Source of the DNA: Pseudomonadota bacterium
Lineage (GTDB): Bacteria; Pseudomonadota; Alphaproteobacteria; Rhizobiales; Pleomorphomonadaceae
Direction: 5' to 3'
Assembly (NCBI GenBank): GCA_018262505.1
Contig: JAGSYV010000021.1
Span: 1-42,126, forward strand
DNA length: 42,126 nucleotides
Shown here one piece after another: positions 1-8,601 of this stretch (within the stretch, counting starts at the first letter, position 1; every line of letters begins with the position of its first letter). The translations under genes and the position numbers were made by a program. The notes below the pieces were generated by a model. That model was not told the DNA's origin. It did not search any database and was given only the letters and a program-made list of their open reading frames with translations.

Positions 1-1734
1 TCCCTGAAACCCCGCGAAATCGTCGGCCTCGTCGGCACTTCGGGCGCCGGCAAGACCGTGCTCTCCAAAGCGCTGGTCAATTGGCTGGCGCCGCCGCTCG
101 TCCGGCGAGCCGGTGAGGTCGTGTTCGAGGGACAGGACATCTTCTCCCTCGGGGAACGTGAAATGCGCGAAACGCGCCGCAAGGTCGCCTATGTCGGCGC
201 CAATCCGCAAGGAGCACTCGACCCGACACTGCCCGTTGGCCGGCAGATCGTCGAGAAGCTGCGGGCGACGGTGCCGGGCACCAGCCTGCTCAATGCCGAG
301 ACAGCGGCGATCGAACTGCTCGAGGCCGTGCGCATTCCCTCCGCGCGTCAGCGATTTGCCGATTACCCGTCGCAGTTCAGCGGCGGCATGATGCAGCGGG
401 CGCTGATCGTCGACGCGCTGATCACCAACCCGACGCTTTTGGTAGCCGACAACGTCACCCAGCCGCTCGATGTCACCGTCGCCGCCCAGGTGATCCGGTT
501 GATGAAGGAACTGACGGAGAAATTCGAGACGGCGATCCTGTTCATCTCGTCGTCGCTTGCCGTCGCCCGCGAAGCATCGGCCCGCATGCTGGTGCTCGAC
601 GAAGGCCGGATCGTTGAAGATCGGCCAACCGAGGATCTGATCGCCCGCCCCGACCATGGCTACACGCGCGACCTCGTCGCCGAGACTCCAAAAATCTGGA
701 CGACGCATTTCACGCCGCCGCCCGCCGCCGACGACACGGTGCTCAGCCTGCGCGACGTTTCGCAGGTCTACAAGGTCAAGCGACGGACCGGATTCGGCGG
801 TTTTGACGAACTGCGCGCCGTGCACAACGTGACCTTCGACGTGCGTCGTGGCGACAGCTTCGCCATCGTCGGCGAATCGGGTTGCGGCAAATCGACGCTG
901 ATGCGGCTCTTGAGCCGGCTTGAGCAGCCGGTGTCGGGTGAAGTGATCTGCATGGGCGAGGACATCGCCAAATTGAAAGGCCAGCGGCTACTCGAATTCC
1001 GCCGCCGCCTGCAACTGGTGTTGCAAGATCCCTTCGGCTCTTTGCCGCCGCGCACCGCCATCGGCGCCATGCTCGAAAAGCCGCTTCGCGTTCACGGCTG
1101 GCGCGACCGCGCGCAGATCCGCGAGCGCGTCGAGACGGTGATGGTCGAGGTCGGTCTGGATCCCAACCTTTACGGCGAATTACCGCTCGGCCTTTCCGCG
1201 GGCCAGCGCCAGCGCATCAATGTCGCCCGGGCATTGGTGCTGAAGCCCGAGATTCTGATCATGGACGAGACGCTATCGTCGCTCGACCAGTCCGAGCAGT
1301 TCAAGCTGCTCGACCTATTCGCTCGCCTGCAGCGCGACCACGGGCTCACCTACATCTTCATTTCCCACGATCTCGCCATGGTTCGCAAAGTGTGCAACCG
1401 CGTTGCGGTCATGTACCTCGGCGAGGTCTTCGAACTCGCCAACAACGAAAGATTGTTCTTCGATCCGGGCCACCCCTACACAATGGCCCTGCTCAGCGCC
1501 ATGCCGACGCTCGAGCCGCGTCGCTATCGACCGGAGGACTGCCTCATGGAAGGCGAGCCCCCCAGTCCGATCAACCTTCCCAAAGGCTGCAGCTTCCGCT
1601 CGCGCTGCCCGCGCGCCGTCGATCGCTGCGCCGAGCGGCCGCCGCACCTCACCACACGAGGCCAGCGCGATTTCGCCGCCTGCCACCTCGTCGTCGATCC
1701 CGCGCCACCCGCAAAAGCTGCATTGCCCGCTTGA
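1..1734 (+). CDS. Peptide/opine-type ABC transporter ATPase, fused double NBD (5' partial)
   Basis: Cytoplasmic ATPase of an oligopeptide/dipeptide (Opp/Dpp/Gsi)-type importer with two nucleotide-binding domains fused in one chain. The reading frame is open from base 1, so the start lies outside the window. NBD1 has Walker A GTSGAGKT at about residue 12 of the visible part and signature FSGGMMQR. NBD2 has Walker A GESGCGKS, signature LSAGQRQR, Walker B ILIMDE and switch histidine ISHD, followed by the Opp C-terminal region with the CSFRSRCPRA motif. NBD1 looks degenerate: the Walker B region reads LLVADN, with Asn where the catalytic Glu normally sits, and the switch region reads ISSS instead of xTHD. 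Only NBD2 should therefore hydrolyse ATP at a consensus site. Permease and binding-protein genes would be expected upstream. A DeoR-led operon follows after 65 bases and may belong to the same system. The substrate is not determinable. Confidence 0.9.
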   Translation, partial: SLKPREIVGLVGTSGAGKTVLSKALVNWLAPPLVRRAGEVVFEGQDIFSLGEREMRETRRKVAYVGANPQGALDPTLPVGRQIVEKLRATVPGTSLLNAETAAIELLEAVRIPSARQRFADYPSQFSGGMMQRALIVDALITNPTLLVADNVTQPLDVTVAAQVIRLMKELTEKFETAILFISSSLAVAREASARMLVLDEGRIVEDRPTEDLIARPDHGYTRDLVAETPKIWTTHFTPPPAADDTVLSLRDVSQVYKVKRRTGFGGFDELRAVHNVTFDVRRGDSFAIVGESGCGKSTLMRLLSRLEQPVSGEVICMGEDIAKLKGQRLLEFRRRLQLVLQDPFGSLPPRTAIGAMLEKPLRVHGWRDRAQIRERVETVMVEVGLDPNLYGELPLGLSAGQRQRINVARALVLKPEILIMDETLSSLDQSEQFKLLDLFARLQRDHGLTYIFISHDLAMVRKVCNRVAVMYLGEVFELANNERLFFDPGHPYTMALLSAMPTLEPRRYRPEDCLMEGEPPSPINLPKGCSFRSRCPRAVDRCAERPPHLTTRGQRDFAACHLVVDPAPPAKAALPA

Positions 1735-1799
1735 TGCCGATGCATCGAAGCGGCACTCCATGGAGAGAAAACGATGACGAGCGGGCGAGGAGGGCCAGC

Positions 1800-2561
1800 A
1801 TGAGTTACGGCGAACGGCGGATGAACGTCATTCTGGAGGAACTGCGGCGCAACCAGCGCGTACAGGTGGCCGATCTCTCGGAAATGCTGGGCGTGAGCCA
1901 GGAGTCGATCCGACGCGACCTCAAGGAGATGGAGGCGCGCGGCCACCTGCGCCGCGTCTATGGCGGCGCGGTGGCCGACGAAAAGGAGGCCGATCGTCCC
2001 TATTCCGACCGTTTGCGTCTGGCGATGCGCGAAAAGATCCGCATAGGCCAGGCCGCCGCCGCGCTGATCGAAAATGGAATGAAGGTGTTCATCGATACAG
2101 GCACCACCGCAGTCGCCTGCCTGAGGCATCTCGGCGACTGCCGCAATGTGACCGTGGTGAGCAACTCGGTGGCTATCGCCGCCTATCTCTGCGAGCGACC
2201 GGAGATCGGATTTCGCATGCTCGGCGGACGCCTGCGGCCGGAATACCAGGCCGTTTACGGCCATGAAACCATGACAGCGCTGCGCGAACACTATTTCGAC
2301 CTGGCGCTGCTCGGCATTTCGACCGTTCATCTCGATCGCGGCTTCATGGATTTCGGCGAAGACGAGGCGGAGCTGCGCCGCATCGCTCGTGATCGAGCCC
2401 GCCGCTCCGTGGTGCTGGCCGACAGTTCGAAATTCGGCCGCCTCGGTTCGATCCACACCTTCGACCTCGATCAAGCTGGCGGCATCATTACCTCCGGCGT
2501 CGTTCCCGCGGATTTCACCGCACGATTGCAGCAACTCAACGTGGACCTCATTCATGCTTGA
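1800..2561 (+). CDS. DeoR/GlpR-family transcriptional regulator
   Basis: A 253-residue DNA-binding regulator. Residues 1-55 form the DeoR-type winged helix (MNVILEELRRNQRV, VADLSEMLGVSQESIRRDL). The rest is the DeoR sensor domain, related to ribose-5-phosphate isomerase/CoA-transferase folds, including the phosphate-binding-like DTGTTAVACL and GFMDFGEDEAE. DeoR-family proteins usually repress sugar or polyol catabolic operons and respond to phosphorylated intermediates. That fits the two kinases and the phosphatase downstream. The ATG at 1800 is chosen because AGGAGG lies just upstream. The stop overlaps the next start by 8 bases, so this gene is co-transcribed with the amidohydrolase and probably autoregulates the operon. 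The effector is unknown. Confidence 0.9.
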   Translation: MSYGERRMNVILEELRRNQRVQVADLSEMLGVSQESIRRDLKEMEARGHLRRVYGGAVADEKEADRPYSDRLRLAMREKIRIGQAAAALIENGMKVFIDTGTTAVACLRHLGDCRNVTVVSNSVAIAAYLCERPEIGFRMLGGRLRPEYQAVYGHETMTALREHYFDLALLGISTVHLDRGFMDFGEDEAELRRIARDRARRSVVLADSSKFGRLGSIHTFDLDQAGGIITSGVVPADFTARLQQLNVDLIHA

Positions 2562-3846
2562 TCAGACGACTACCACCGCCGCGCCCGTCAATGCCGACCG
2601 GCTCAAGGCCATGATGGACGGCGTCACCGTTTTCGGAGCCGGGTCGGGTGGTGCCATGACGCGGTTGACGCTTTCCCGCGAGGACGGCGCCGCGCGCGAC
2701 TGGCTGAAGGCCTGGTTCGCCGATCACGGCTTCACACACAAGTTCGACGGCATGGGCAACCAGTTCGGCCTGTTGGAAGCGGCCGGTGCCGGTGCCCCCA
2801 CTGTGATGGTCGGCTCGCATCTCGACAGCCAACCCAATGGTGGCTGCTTCGACGGCACCCTTGGGGTCATTTCGGCGTGCGAGGCCGTCGTCGCCGTCAC
2901 CGAGGCGTTGAAAAAGCGTGGAAGCGCATCGCGCGTCAACTTCACGGTGGTCAACTGGACCAACGAGGAAGGCGCTCGCTTCCAGCCTAGTCTCCTCGGC
3001 AGCTCGGTGTTCGCCGGCAGTGCTGAGCTCGACTGGGCGCTCGATCGAAAGGATGGCGCCGGCATCAGTGTGCGCGAAGCGCTTGCCGATATCGGCTATG
3101 CCGGCAATGACCATGTCCCCATTCCCGACGCGCTTATCGAGCTTCACATCGAAGGAGCCGAAGCGCTCGACCGTGAAGGACGCAAATTCGGCGCCTTCAC
3201 CCGCTATTGGGGGGCGACCAAATATCGCCTCGCCTTCCTTGGTCGGCAGGCCCACACCGGCCCGACTCCGATGGCAGAGCGCCGGGACGCGTTGCTTGCC
3301 GGCGCCTATCTCATCGCCGACCTCAAGGCGATGGCCGGCGACTATGGCCTCGACCTGCACACTTCGGTCGGCCGCCTTGAAGTCTTCCCCAACTCGCCCA
3401 ACACGGTGCCGGCCGAAGCGGTGCTGTTCATCGAGCTCCGGGCGGCCGCCCCCGATATCCTCGCCGAGGCAGAGGCCCGCATGCTCGCCGACGTCGACAA
3501 GGCAGCCACCCGGGCTGGCGTCGGCCACGAAGTTCGTTTCATCGACCGCCGGATCGCCGGCGCCTTCTCGCCCGGGCTCATCCGCCTCGCCGACGAGGTC
3601 TCGCTGTCGCTCGGCGAGACGATGCGGCGGCTTGACACCATCGGCGGGCACGACGCCGTCGCCATGTCGGCGGCATGTCCTGCCGTGGTGCTGGCCGTAC
3701 GCAGTCGTGGCGGCGTCATCCACCATCCGACCGAATTCACCTCCATCGAGGACCAGGCCTTCGGAACCCAGGTGATCGCCGATATGCTTTATCGCATCGC
3801 CACCGAGGGGCTCGACACAGTGATTGGCGAGGAGGCGCGGACATGA
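2554..3846 (+). CDS. M20-family Zn-dependent amidohydrolase (N-carbamoylase/allantoate amidohydrolase type)
   Basis: A 430-residue cytoplasmic metallohydrolase of the allantoate amidohydrolase/beta-ureidopropionase/N-carbamoyl-L-amino-acid hydrolase group. These enzymes cleave ureido or amide C-N bonds using two metal ions. Visible motifs are GSHLDSQPNGGCFDGTLG (metal ligands His and Asp), NEEGARF (catalytic Glu), QAHTGPTPM and RRDAL in the dimerisation domain, and GGHDAVAMS with a late His in VIHHPTEF. The family's usual HIEQGP segment reads HIEGAE here, which may shift substrate preference. The ATG at 2554 overlaps the preceding stop, and the stop overlaps the next start (ATGA). Lying between a regulator and two kinases, it probably releases an amine or ammonia from an imported conjugate. 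The exact substrate cannot be assigned. Confidence 0.87.
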   Translation: MLDQTTTTAAPVNADRLKAMMDGVTVFGAGSGGAMTRLTLSREDGAARDWLKAWFADHGFTHKFDGMGNQFGLLEAAGAGAPTVMVGSHLDSQPNGGCFDGTLGVISACEAVVAVTEALKKRGSASRVNFTVVNWTNEEGARFQPSLLGSSVFAGSAELDWALDRKDGAGISVREALADIGYAGNDHVPIPDALIELHIEGAEALDREGRKFGAFTRYWGATKYRLAFLGRQAHTGPTPMAERRDALLAGAYLIADLKAMAGDYGLDLHTSVGRLEVFPNSPNTVPAEAVLFIELRAAAPDILAEAEARMLADVDKAATRAGVGHEVRFIDRRIAGAFSPGLIRLADEVSLSLGETMRRLDTIGGHDAVAMSAACPAVVLAVRSRGGVIHHPTEFTSIEDQAFGTQVIADMLYRIATEGLDTVIGEEART

Positions 3847-4808
3847 AGCCGCTCGGCACGGCTACCGACCCGGCGGAGGTGCGGGCCGAAGCCGTCCTTT
3901 CCGCCATGCCGGGCCTCGATCCGGCCGGCGTCGCCTATGGCCCAGCCGCCGCCGGGGCCGCCTCGCCCTCGTTTCACGCCGTCGAAAGCACGAGCTTCGC
4001 CGTGAGTATGGCAGGCAATGGGCCCGCAGCATTCCTGAAGCTCACCGTGCCCCAGATCGCTCCGCTGATCGAGCTCGAAACTGTCTTTCGCGCCGCCGGT
4101 GCCCTGCATGATATGGGCTTGGCACCAAAACCACTTCACCTCGACACCGAGCGCGGTGGCATCCTCTTCACCCATCTTGGTGCTGACTACCGATCGGCCA
4201 GGATCGACGATCTCGCAACACTGGACAGGGCAGCGGCACTGGTCGAGATTCACCGGGCCATCGCCCAAGGTGCGCCATTCGGGCGTCCGTGGACGGTGTT
4301 CTCCGGCATCCGGCAGCTCAAGGCCAGGCTTGCCGCGCTCGGCAGGCGGATGCCCGCCGACGCCGACTGGCTGTTCGCGGTCACCGACATGAGCGAAGCG
4401 GTAATCGAGGCCGCCGGCTACGACAGCCGACCGGCGCATGCCGATCCGCATTCTTCCAACGTCATGATCGGGCCCGATGGCCGCCTCGTTCTGGTCGATT
4501 TCGACATGGTTGCCGACGTCGATCCCTACTATCAGCTCGGCGCCCAGATGAACGAACTCTATCAGTTTGATAGCGACATGAAGCCGCTCCTTGAGGTCCA
4601 TGATGGCGTCTATTCCGACGCTGCCTTTGCACGCTGTCGTCTCTATGCGGCGGCCGACGATCTTTATTGGGCTCTTCGCAGCCTCATTCACGAGGAGCTG
4701 ACGTCCCTCAAGAGCCTCGAGTTTTTGAAATATGCCGAATGGCGCTTCCTGCGCTGCCGGATGTTGATGGGCCATCCCGGCTTCGAAGCATTGATCCGGG
4801 CGATCTGA
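3843..4808 (+). CDS. APH-family phosphotransferase (small-molecule kinase)
   Basis: A 321-residue protein of the aminoglycoside phosphotransferase/homoserine kinase-like fold, which transfers the ATP gamma-phosphate to a small-molecule hydroxyl. The catalytic loop is HADPHSSNV (Brenner-type HxDxxxxN), followed after a short strand by the metal-binding VDFDMV. The N-terminal lobe carries AAFLKLTV, where the Lys is a candidate ATP-binding lysine. The ATG at 3843 forms an ATGA overlap with the amidohydrolase stop, and a second, different kinase follows 11 bases after this gene. Members of this fold act on aminoglycosides, choline, homoserine, methylthioribose and fructosamines. Nothing here selects among them. 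Given the catabolic context, a nutrient kinase is more likely than an antibiotic-resistance enzyme. Confidence 0.8.
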   Translation: MKPLGTATDPAEVRAEAVLSAMPGLDPAGVAYGPAAAGAASPSFHAVESTSFAVSMAGNGPAAFLKLTVPQIAPLIELETVFRAAGALHDMGLAPKPLHLDTERGGILFTHLGADYRSARIDDLATLDRAAALVEIHRAIAQGAPFGRPWTVFSGIRQLKARLAALGRRMPADADWLFAVTDMSEAVIEAAGYDSRPAHADPHSSNVMIGPDGRLVLVDFDMVADVDPYYQLGAQMNELYQFDSDMKPLLEVHDGVYSDAAFARCRLYAAADDLYWALRSLIHEELTSLKSLEFLKYAEWRFLRCRMLMGHPGFEALIRAI

Positions 4809-4819
4809 CGGAGGCGACA

Positions 4820-5770
4820 ATGACCGGAGCCGACACATCTGGAATCGACGCGGCCAAGACCGAGGCCGAACGTGCCGTCGAAGTAGCGATAGCCGAGATC
4901 CCCGCCTGGCGAGGCCGCAACATCGCCTACCGACCAGTGTCAGGTGGCATCTCCAACACCAATTGGCGGATCGACGTCGAGGGAGAGACGGGGAGCTTCT
5001 TCCTGAAAATGCCCGGCCGCGGCACCGAGATGTTCATCGACCGCAAGGCGGCGCAAGCGGCCAGCCGGCAGGCGGAGGCAATCGGCCTCGGCCCGCGCAC
5101 CTACGACTATCTCGCCCATCGCGATATCGAAATCGCCGAATTCATCGCAGATCGCCGGCCTTCAACCCACCGCGATTTCTCCGATCCCGCCCTGCGCGCC
5201 CAGGCGGTCGGCGCTTACAAGCGCTTTCATGCGGCGCCGCTCTTGCCGCTCACCAAGACCATCTTCGACATGATCGATGAGCACAAGCGACAGGTGATGG
5301 AACTCGGAGGCTTCCTGCCGCCCGATCATGTCTGGCTCGACACTCAATATCGCTTTGCCCGTCAGGCGCTCGAAGCCTCGGGCCTCGACCTGGTGCCGTG
5401 CTTCAACGATCCGATGCCCGGCAACTTCCTGATCGGCAACGACGGATCGATCAAGCTGATCGATTTCGAGTATGCCTCCAACAACGACCGCCTCTACGAC
5501 CTCGCCATCTGGAGCGGCGAGATGTTCTTCCCCGAAGACGTGGACCGGGAGATCATCGAGGCCTATTGCGGACGTTACGATCGGGCCGCCCATGCCCGTC
5601 TCATCGTTCACAAGGCGCTCGCCGATCTCAAGTGGAGCACCTGGGCGATGGTCCAGAACCGTATCTCGACGCTCGACTTCGACTTCTACAAATACGGTAT
5701 CTGGAAGTACATGCGGGCGCGCTCCATTATCTCCGACCCGCGCTGGCCGACGTTTCTGAAAGAGCTTTAA
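4820..5770 (+). CDS. Choline-kinase-like phosphotransferase
   Basis: A 316-residue kinase with a choline/ethanolamine-kinase-like signature. VSGGISNTNWRI is the nucleotide-binding loop near residue 37, FFLKMPG supplies the ATP Lys, FNDPMPGNFLI is the catalytic loop (Asn-Asp in place of His-Asp, as in choline kinases), and IDFEYASNNDRLYDLA is the metal-binding Asp segment. It starts at ATG 4820 after GGAGG, 11 bases past the preceding kinase, and ends directly before the next ATG at 5771. It differs clearly in sequence from the upstream kinase, so the two are not a recent duplication and may phosphorylate different substrates or work as a pair. Choline itself is not established; phosphorylation of an amino alcohol or sugar is inference. 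Confidence 0.82.
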   Translation: MTGADTSGIDAAKTEAERAVEVAIAEIPAWRGRNIAYRPVSGGISNTNWRIDVEGETGSFFLKMPGRGTEMFIDRKAAQAASRQAEAIGLGPRTYDYLAHRDIEIAEFIADRRPSTHRDFSDPALRAQAVGAYKRFHAAPLLPLTKTIFDMIDEHKRQVMELGGFLPPDHVWLDTQYRFARQALEASGLDLVPCFNDPMPGNFLIGNDGSIKLIDFEYASNNDRLYDLAIWSGEMFFPEDVDREIIEAYCGRYDRAAHARLIVHKALADLKWSTWAMVQNRISTLDFDFYKYGIWKYMRARSIISDPRWPTFLKEL

Positions 5771-6559
5771 ATGCACGACGCCGATCTCGATCCCGATGTC
5801 CTCATCGCCTTCGCCGAAGAACTGGCCGATCTCGCCCGTCCCATCGCCCTCTCCTATTTCCGGACCCCGCTCGACGTCGCCGCCAAAAGCGACGACAGCC
5901 CGGTGACTGTTGCCGACCGGACCATCGAAACGGTCCTCCGCGCGGCAATTGAGGCCCGCTTTCCCGATCACGGTATCTTCGGCGAGGAGATGGGTATCAA
6001 GAAATCCACTTCGCCCTACACCTGGGTAGTCGACCCCATCGACGGCACCAAAAGCTTCATTACCGGCTTTCCGCTGTTCGGCACGCTGGTGGCGCTCGCT
6101 CGTGATGGCCGGCCTTTTCTAGGGCTGATCGACGCGCCGGCCACCGGAGAGCGCTGGATGGGCGTTCCAGGCCACGCCAGCTTCGCCGGCCGGCCAGCGA
6201 CCACCAGCGTTTGCCGTTCGCTTGCCGACGCCCGTCTCTACACAACCTCGCCGGACGCCTTCCGCGAGGAGAGTGAGCGAGCCCGCTGGGAGCGCGTTGC
6301 ATCGGAGGTCAGGCTCCGCCGCTTCGGCGGTGACTGCTACATCTATGGCCTGCTGGCTTCCGGCCACGTGGACCTGATTGTCGAGTGCGGCCTACAGCCC
6401 TACGACTACATGGCGCTGGTGCCGGTGATCGAGGGCGCCGGCGGTGTCATAACCGACTGGGAGGGGGACCCGCTGTCGCTCGGCTCATCTGGCCGGGTGG
6501 TGGCAGCCGCAACCGTAGAACTGCATGCCGCAGCGCTCCAACAGCTCATCCAGCATTAA
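5771..6559 (+). CDS. hisN: Inositol-monophosphatase-family phosphatase (histidinol-phosphatase-like)
   Basis: A 262-residue Mg-dependent phosphatase of the IMPase/FBPase superfamily. The metal sites are GEEMG near residue 73 and DPIDGTKSF near residue 91. The C-terminal substrate/metal segment reads LQPYDYMALVPVIEGAGG. The overall pattern resembles HisN-type histidinol-phosphate phosphatases of alphaproteobacteria, so the gene symbol is tentative. Its place as last gene of a DeoR-kinase-kinase operon, with zero spacing to the preceding stop, suggests it removes phosphate from a pathway intermediate rather than serving histidine synthesis. The reading frame looks full length, but the DNA immediately downstream is a broken insertion sequence, so any further operon genes or terminator have been lost. 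Confidence 0.8.
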   Translation: MHDADLDPDVLIAFAEELADLARPIALSYFRTPLDVAAKSDDSPVTVADRTIETVLRAAIEARFPDHGIFGEEMGIKKSTSPYTWVVDPIDGTKSFITGFPLFGTLVALARDGRPFLGLIDAPATGERWMGVPGHASFAGRPATTSVCRSLADARLYTTSPDAFREESERARWERVASEVRLRRFGGDCYIYGLLASGHVDLIVECGLQPYDYMALVPVIEGAGGVITDWEGDPLSLGSSGRVVAAATVELHAAALQQLIQH

Positions 6560-7768
6560 GTACATTTTTGAGCGAAGTGGATCAACGCTCAGGTTAAGAA
6601 AATGATTACATTCAATAATATAACCGTTTCGGCTTGCTTCGCCAGTCAGCCGCCTGAAGTTGAAGACGAGGTTGGCGAGACCGATCTTGGTCGTCGCCCT
6701 GGCGATGCCGACGGTCCGGATGAACAAGCCCATCCGGGTCTTCTGTTCGGCAAAGACGTGTTCGACGTGGGAGCGCACCTTGGACTTGAGATTGTGAGCC
6801 CGGCGCGCCGTCTCGCTCATCGGCTTGCCCTTGGGCTTCTTGCAATGGATGTAGCTCACGAAGCCATTATCCTCCATGAACTCTACGTTGACCTTCGAGC
6901 GATAGGCGGTATCGGCGCAGACCTTCCGTGACATGTTGGTCTTGTCGAGCAAGTCCTGCCGCAACACGGCGCCTTCGTACAAGGCGGCGTTGGTCGCCTG
7001 CCATATGCGGATGAAGCCAAAACCGGCGTCGATCGACACATGGTTCTGGTAGCCATAAGTCGGAATGGCGATGTCGACCGGCGGCTTGGTGCAGTCTGGC
7101 TTTTCCTTGGCTTTCTTGAACTTTACCGTCCAGCGGGCGTCGCGGTCCCTGTGCCGGAGTTTCGCCGGCCGCTTCTTCCAATCTTCGGGGACGCGACCTG
7201 CCCTGACCGTCTTCCGCTCCTAGTCGGTCATGCGCTGCTTGGGCGCCGACACCAGAGCAGCGTCGACGATCTGCCCGGACATGGCGGTGTAGCCGGAGGC
7301 GCGGAGTGCCGCGTCGAAGCGATCGAACAGCGGCTTGATGACCTTGGTTCGCGTGAGTTTCTCTCTGAACAACCAAATCGTCCGCGCATCCGGCACTCGG
7401 TCCGACAGCGTCAGCCCGAGGAAACGCATGAATGACAGGCGGTCGTTGATCAGAAACTCGGCCGCTCATTAGAGAGGTTGCTGGCCGCCTGGATCACCAG
7501 GATCTTGAACATCATCAGTGGATCGAACGGTGGCCGACCGCCCTGCCGGCCGCTGGTGTAATTGAGGGCCATCGCCAGATCGGCACGGAACATCTCGAAA
7601 TCGACGGCCTTGCCAAACGCCTCCAACTGGTCGCCGAGGTCGTTCAGCCGTCTTAGCCGATCATCGAAATCGAAAAAGGCAGGCAGGCCAGACATTCTCA
7701 GAGCCCTCCGCCACAAGACGAAGGGAATCACAAAACCACTGATTTGGCGAGGTTTTTAGAACAGTCCA
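6560..7768 (-). mobile_element. Degenerate IS5-family insertion sequence
   Basis: Nearly the whole segment encodes, on the minus strand, a broken IS5-family transposase. The right end probably lies near 7755-7768, where the minus strand reads a TTCTAAAAACC-like end typical of some IS5 elements. I see no matching terminal repeat at the left edge near the phosphatase stop, so that end seems lost. The element separates the DeoR/kinase operon from a truncated iron-permease gene. Exact ends are uncertain. Confidence 0.75.
6580..7731 (-). pseudogene. IS5-family transposase, frameshifted and interrupted by a stop
   Basis: Reading on the minus strand from the ATG at 7731, the N-terminal domain (MFKILVIQAASNLSNER) runs to about 7450. 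A one-base loss there shifts the frame. The protein resumes as FLINDRLSFMRFLGL, continues to PKQRMTD, and hits an in-frame TAG near 7220. The same frame then carries on through ARWTVKFKKAK, PTYGYQNHVSIDAG, ADTAYRSKVN and VRSHVEHVFAEQKTRMGLF, the conserved IS5 DDE region including the final catalytic Glu of HVFAEQ. The C-terminal end runs out of the element into the antisense of the phosphatase gene. One frameshift plus one stop make it non-functional without a helper. Confidence 0.82.
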
Positions 7769-8471
7769 GCTTCGGCACCATCCTGGCGCTGTTGCATGTC
7801 GGGCTGATCTTTGGGCTGATCACGCTGCCGCTGTTCGCCTTCGCCGGTGCCATGGCGGCTACGATGCTGGTGATCGTGGTGACGCGCGTTGCCGGCGTCG
7901 GCGGCCCCGACCGGATGGTGCTCTCAGGCGCGTCGGTGTCCTTCGTGTGATGTCGGCCGCCAACCTATTGATCTTCCTCGGCGATCCCCGGGCGAGCCAC
8001 ACGATCATCTTCTGGATGCTCGGCGGCCTCAGCCTCGCCGAATGGTGGTACCTGATCTATCCGCTCGCCGTGCTCGCCACGGATGGCCTGTGGCTATTGG
8101 CGCGCGGGACGGAGCTGACGGCGCTGACCGTCGGCGACGAGACCGCCGCCTCGCTCGGCCTCGCCATCGAACGCCTCCGCATCGAGATCTTCGCGTGTCG
8201 GCGTTGATCACCGGCACAATGGTGGCCTTCTCCGGCTGCATCGGCTTCGTCGGGCTGATGGTGCCGCATGTCGGGCGCATGCTGGTGGGCGGCAGCCTCT
8301 GGCGCTGGTACCGGTGGCGGCGGTGCTCCGCGCCATCTTCCTGGTGCTGGCCGACGCCTTCGCCCGCGTGGTCGCCCCCCCGAGGACATGCCGATCGGCA
8401 TCGTCACCGGTGTGGTCGGCGGCCTGTTCTTCATCGGCCTGATGACGCACAAACGGCGCAACGGATTGTAG
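7766..8471 (+). pseudogene. FecCD-family iron/siderophore ABC permease, truncated and frameshifted
   Basis: Three plus-strand frames must be joined to read one FecCD-type permease. It begins FGTILALLHVGLIFG, passes GPDRMVLSGASVSF, shifts frame at about 7948, continues MSAANLLIFLGDPRAS and IIFWMLGGLSLAEWW, shifts again near 8200, and gives ALITGTMVAFSGCIGFVGLM (the conserved FecCD cytoplasmic-loop region) and VPHVGRMLVGG. A third shift near 8310 leads to MPIGIVTGVVGGLFFIGLM and the stop at 8471. The N-terminal part is missing, cut off at the IS5 edge. In life it would be the membrane subunit of a ferric-siderophore or heme importer. No partner gene remains nearby. Confidence 0.82.
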
Positions 8472-8601
8472 CGCTGAGGCCTCATTGCTTACTCGGGCAG
8501 ATAGGCTCGGGTGTGTTGCACGATGATCTCCTCCTCGCTGAGGGATCTATGCCAGTGAGAGTAGAACACGATGCGCCGGCGAGACATCGCAGCGTTCGCT
8601 T

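Noticed and set aside
1524-2555. Long minus-strand open frame opposite deoR (and similar ones at 2548-3726, 3789-4838, 14729-15712, 40050-41555)
   Set aside because: These are antisense shadows of G+C-rich genes with well-recognised products. None shows a family motif.
3843-5770. Aminoglycoside resistance gene pair
   Set aside because: The kinase fold fits, but sequence and operon context suggest nutrient kinases; no resistance-gene signature was recognised.
6602-6931. Plus-strand 109-codon open frame next to the phosphatase
   Set aside because: It is antisense to the conserved C-terminal part of the IS5 transposase.
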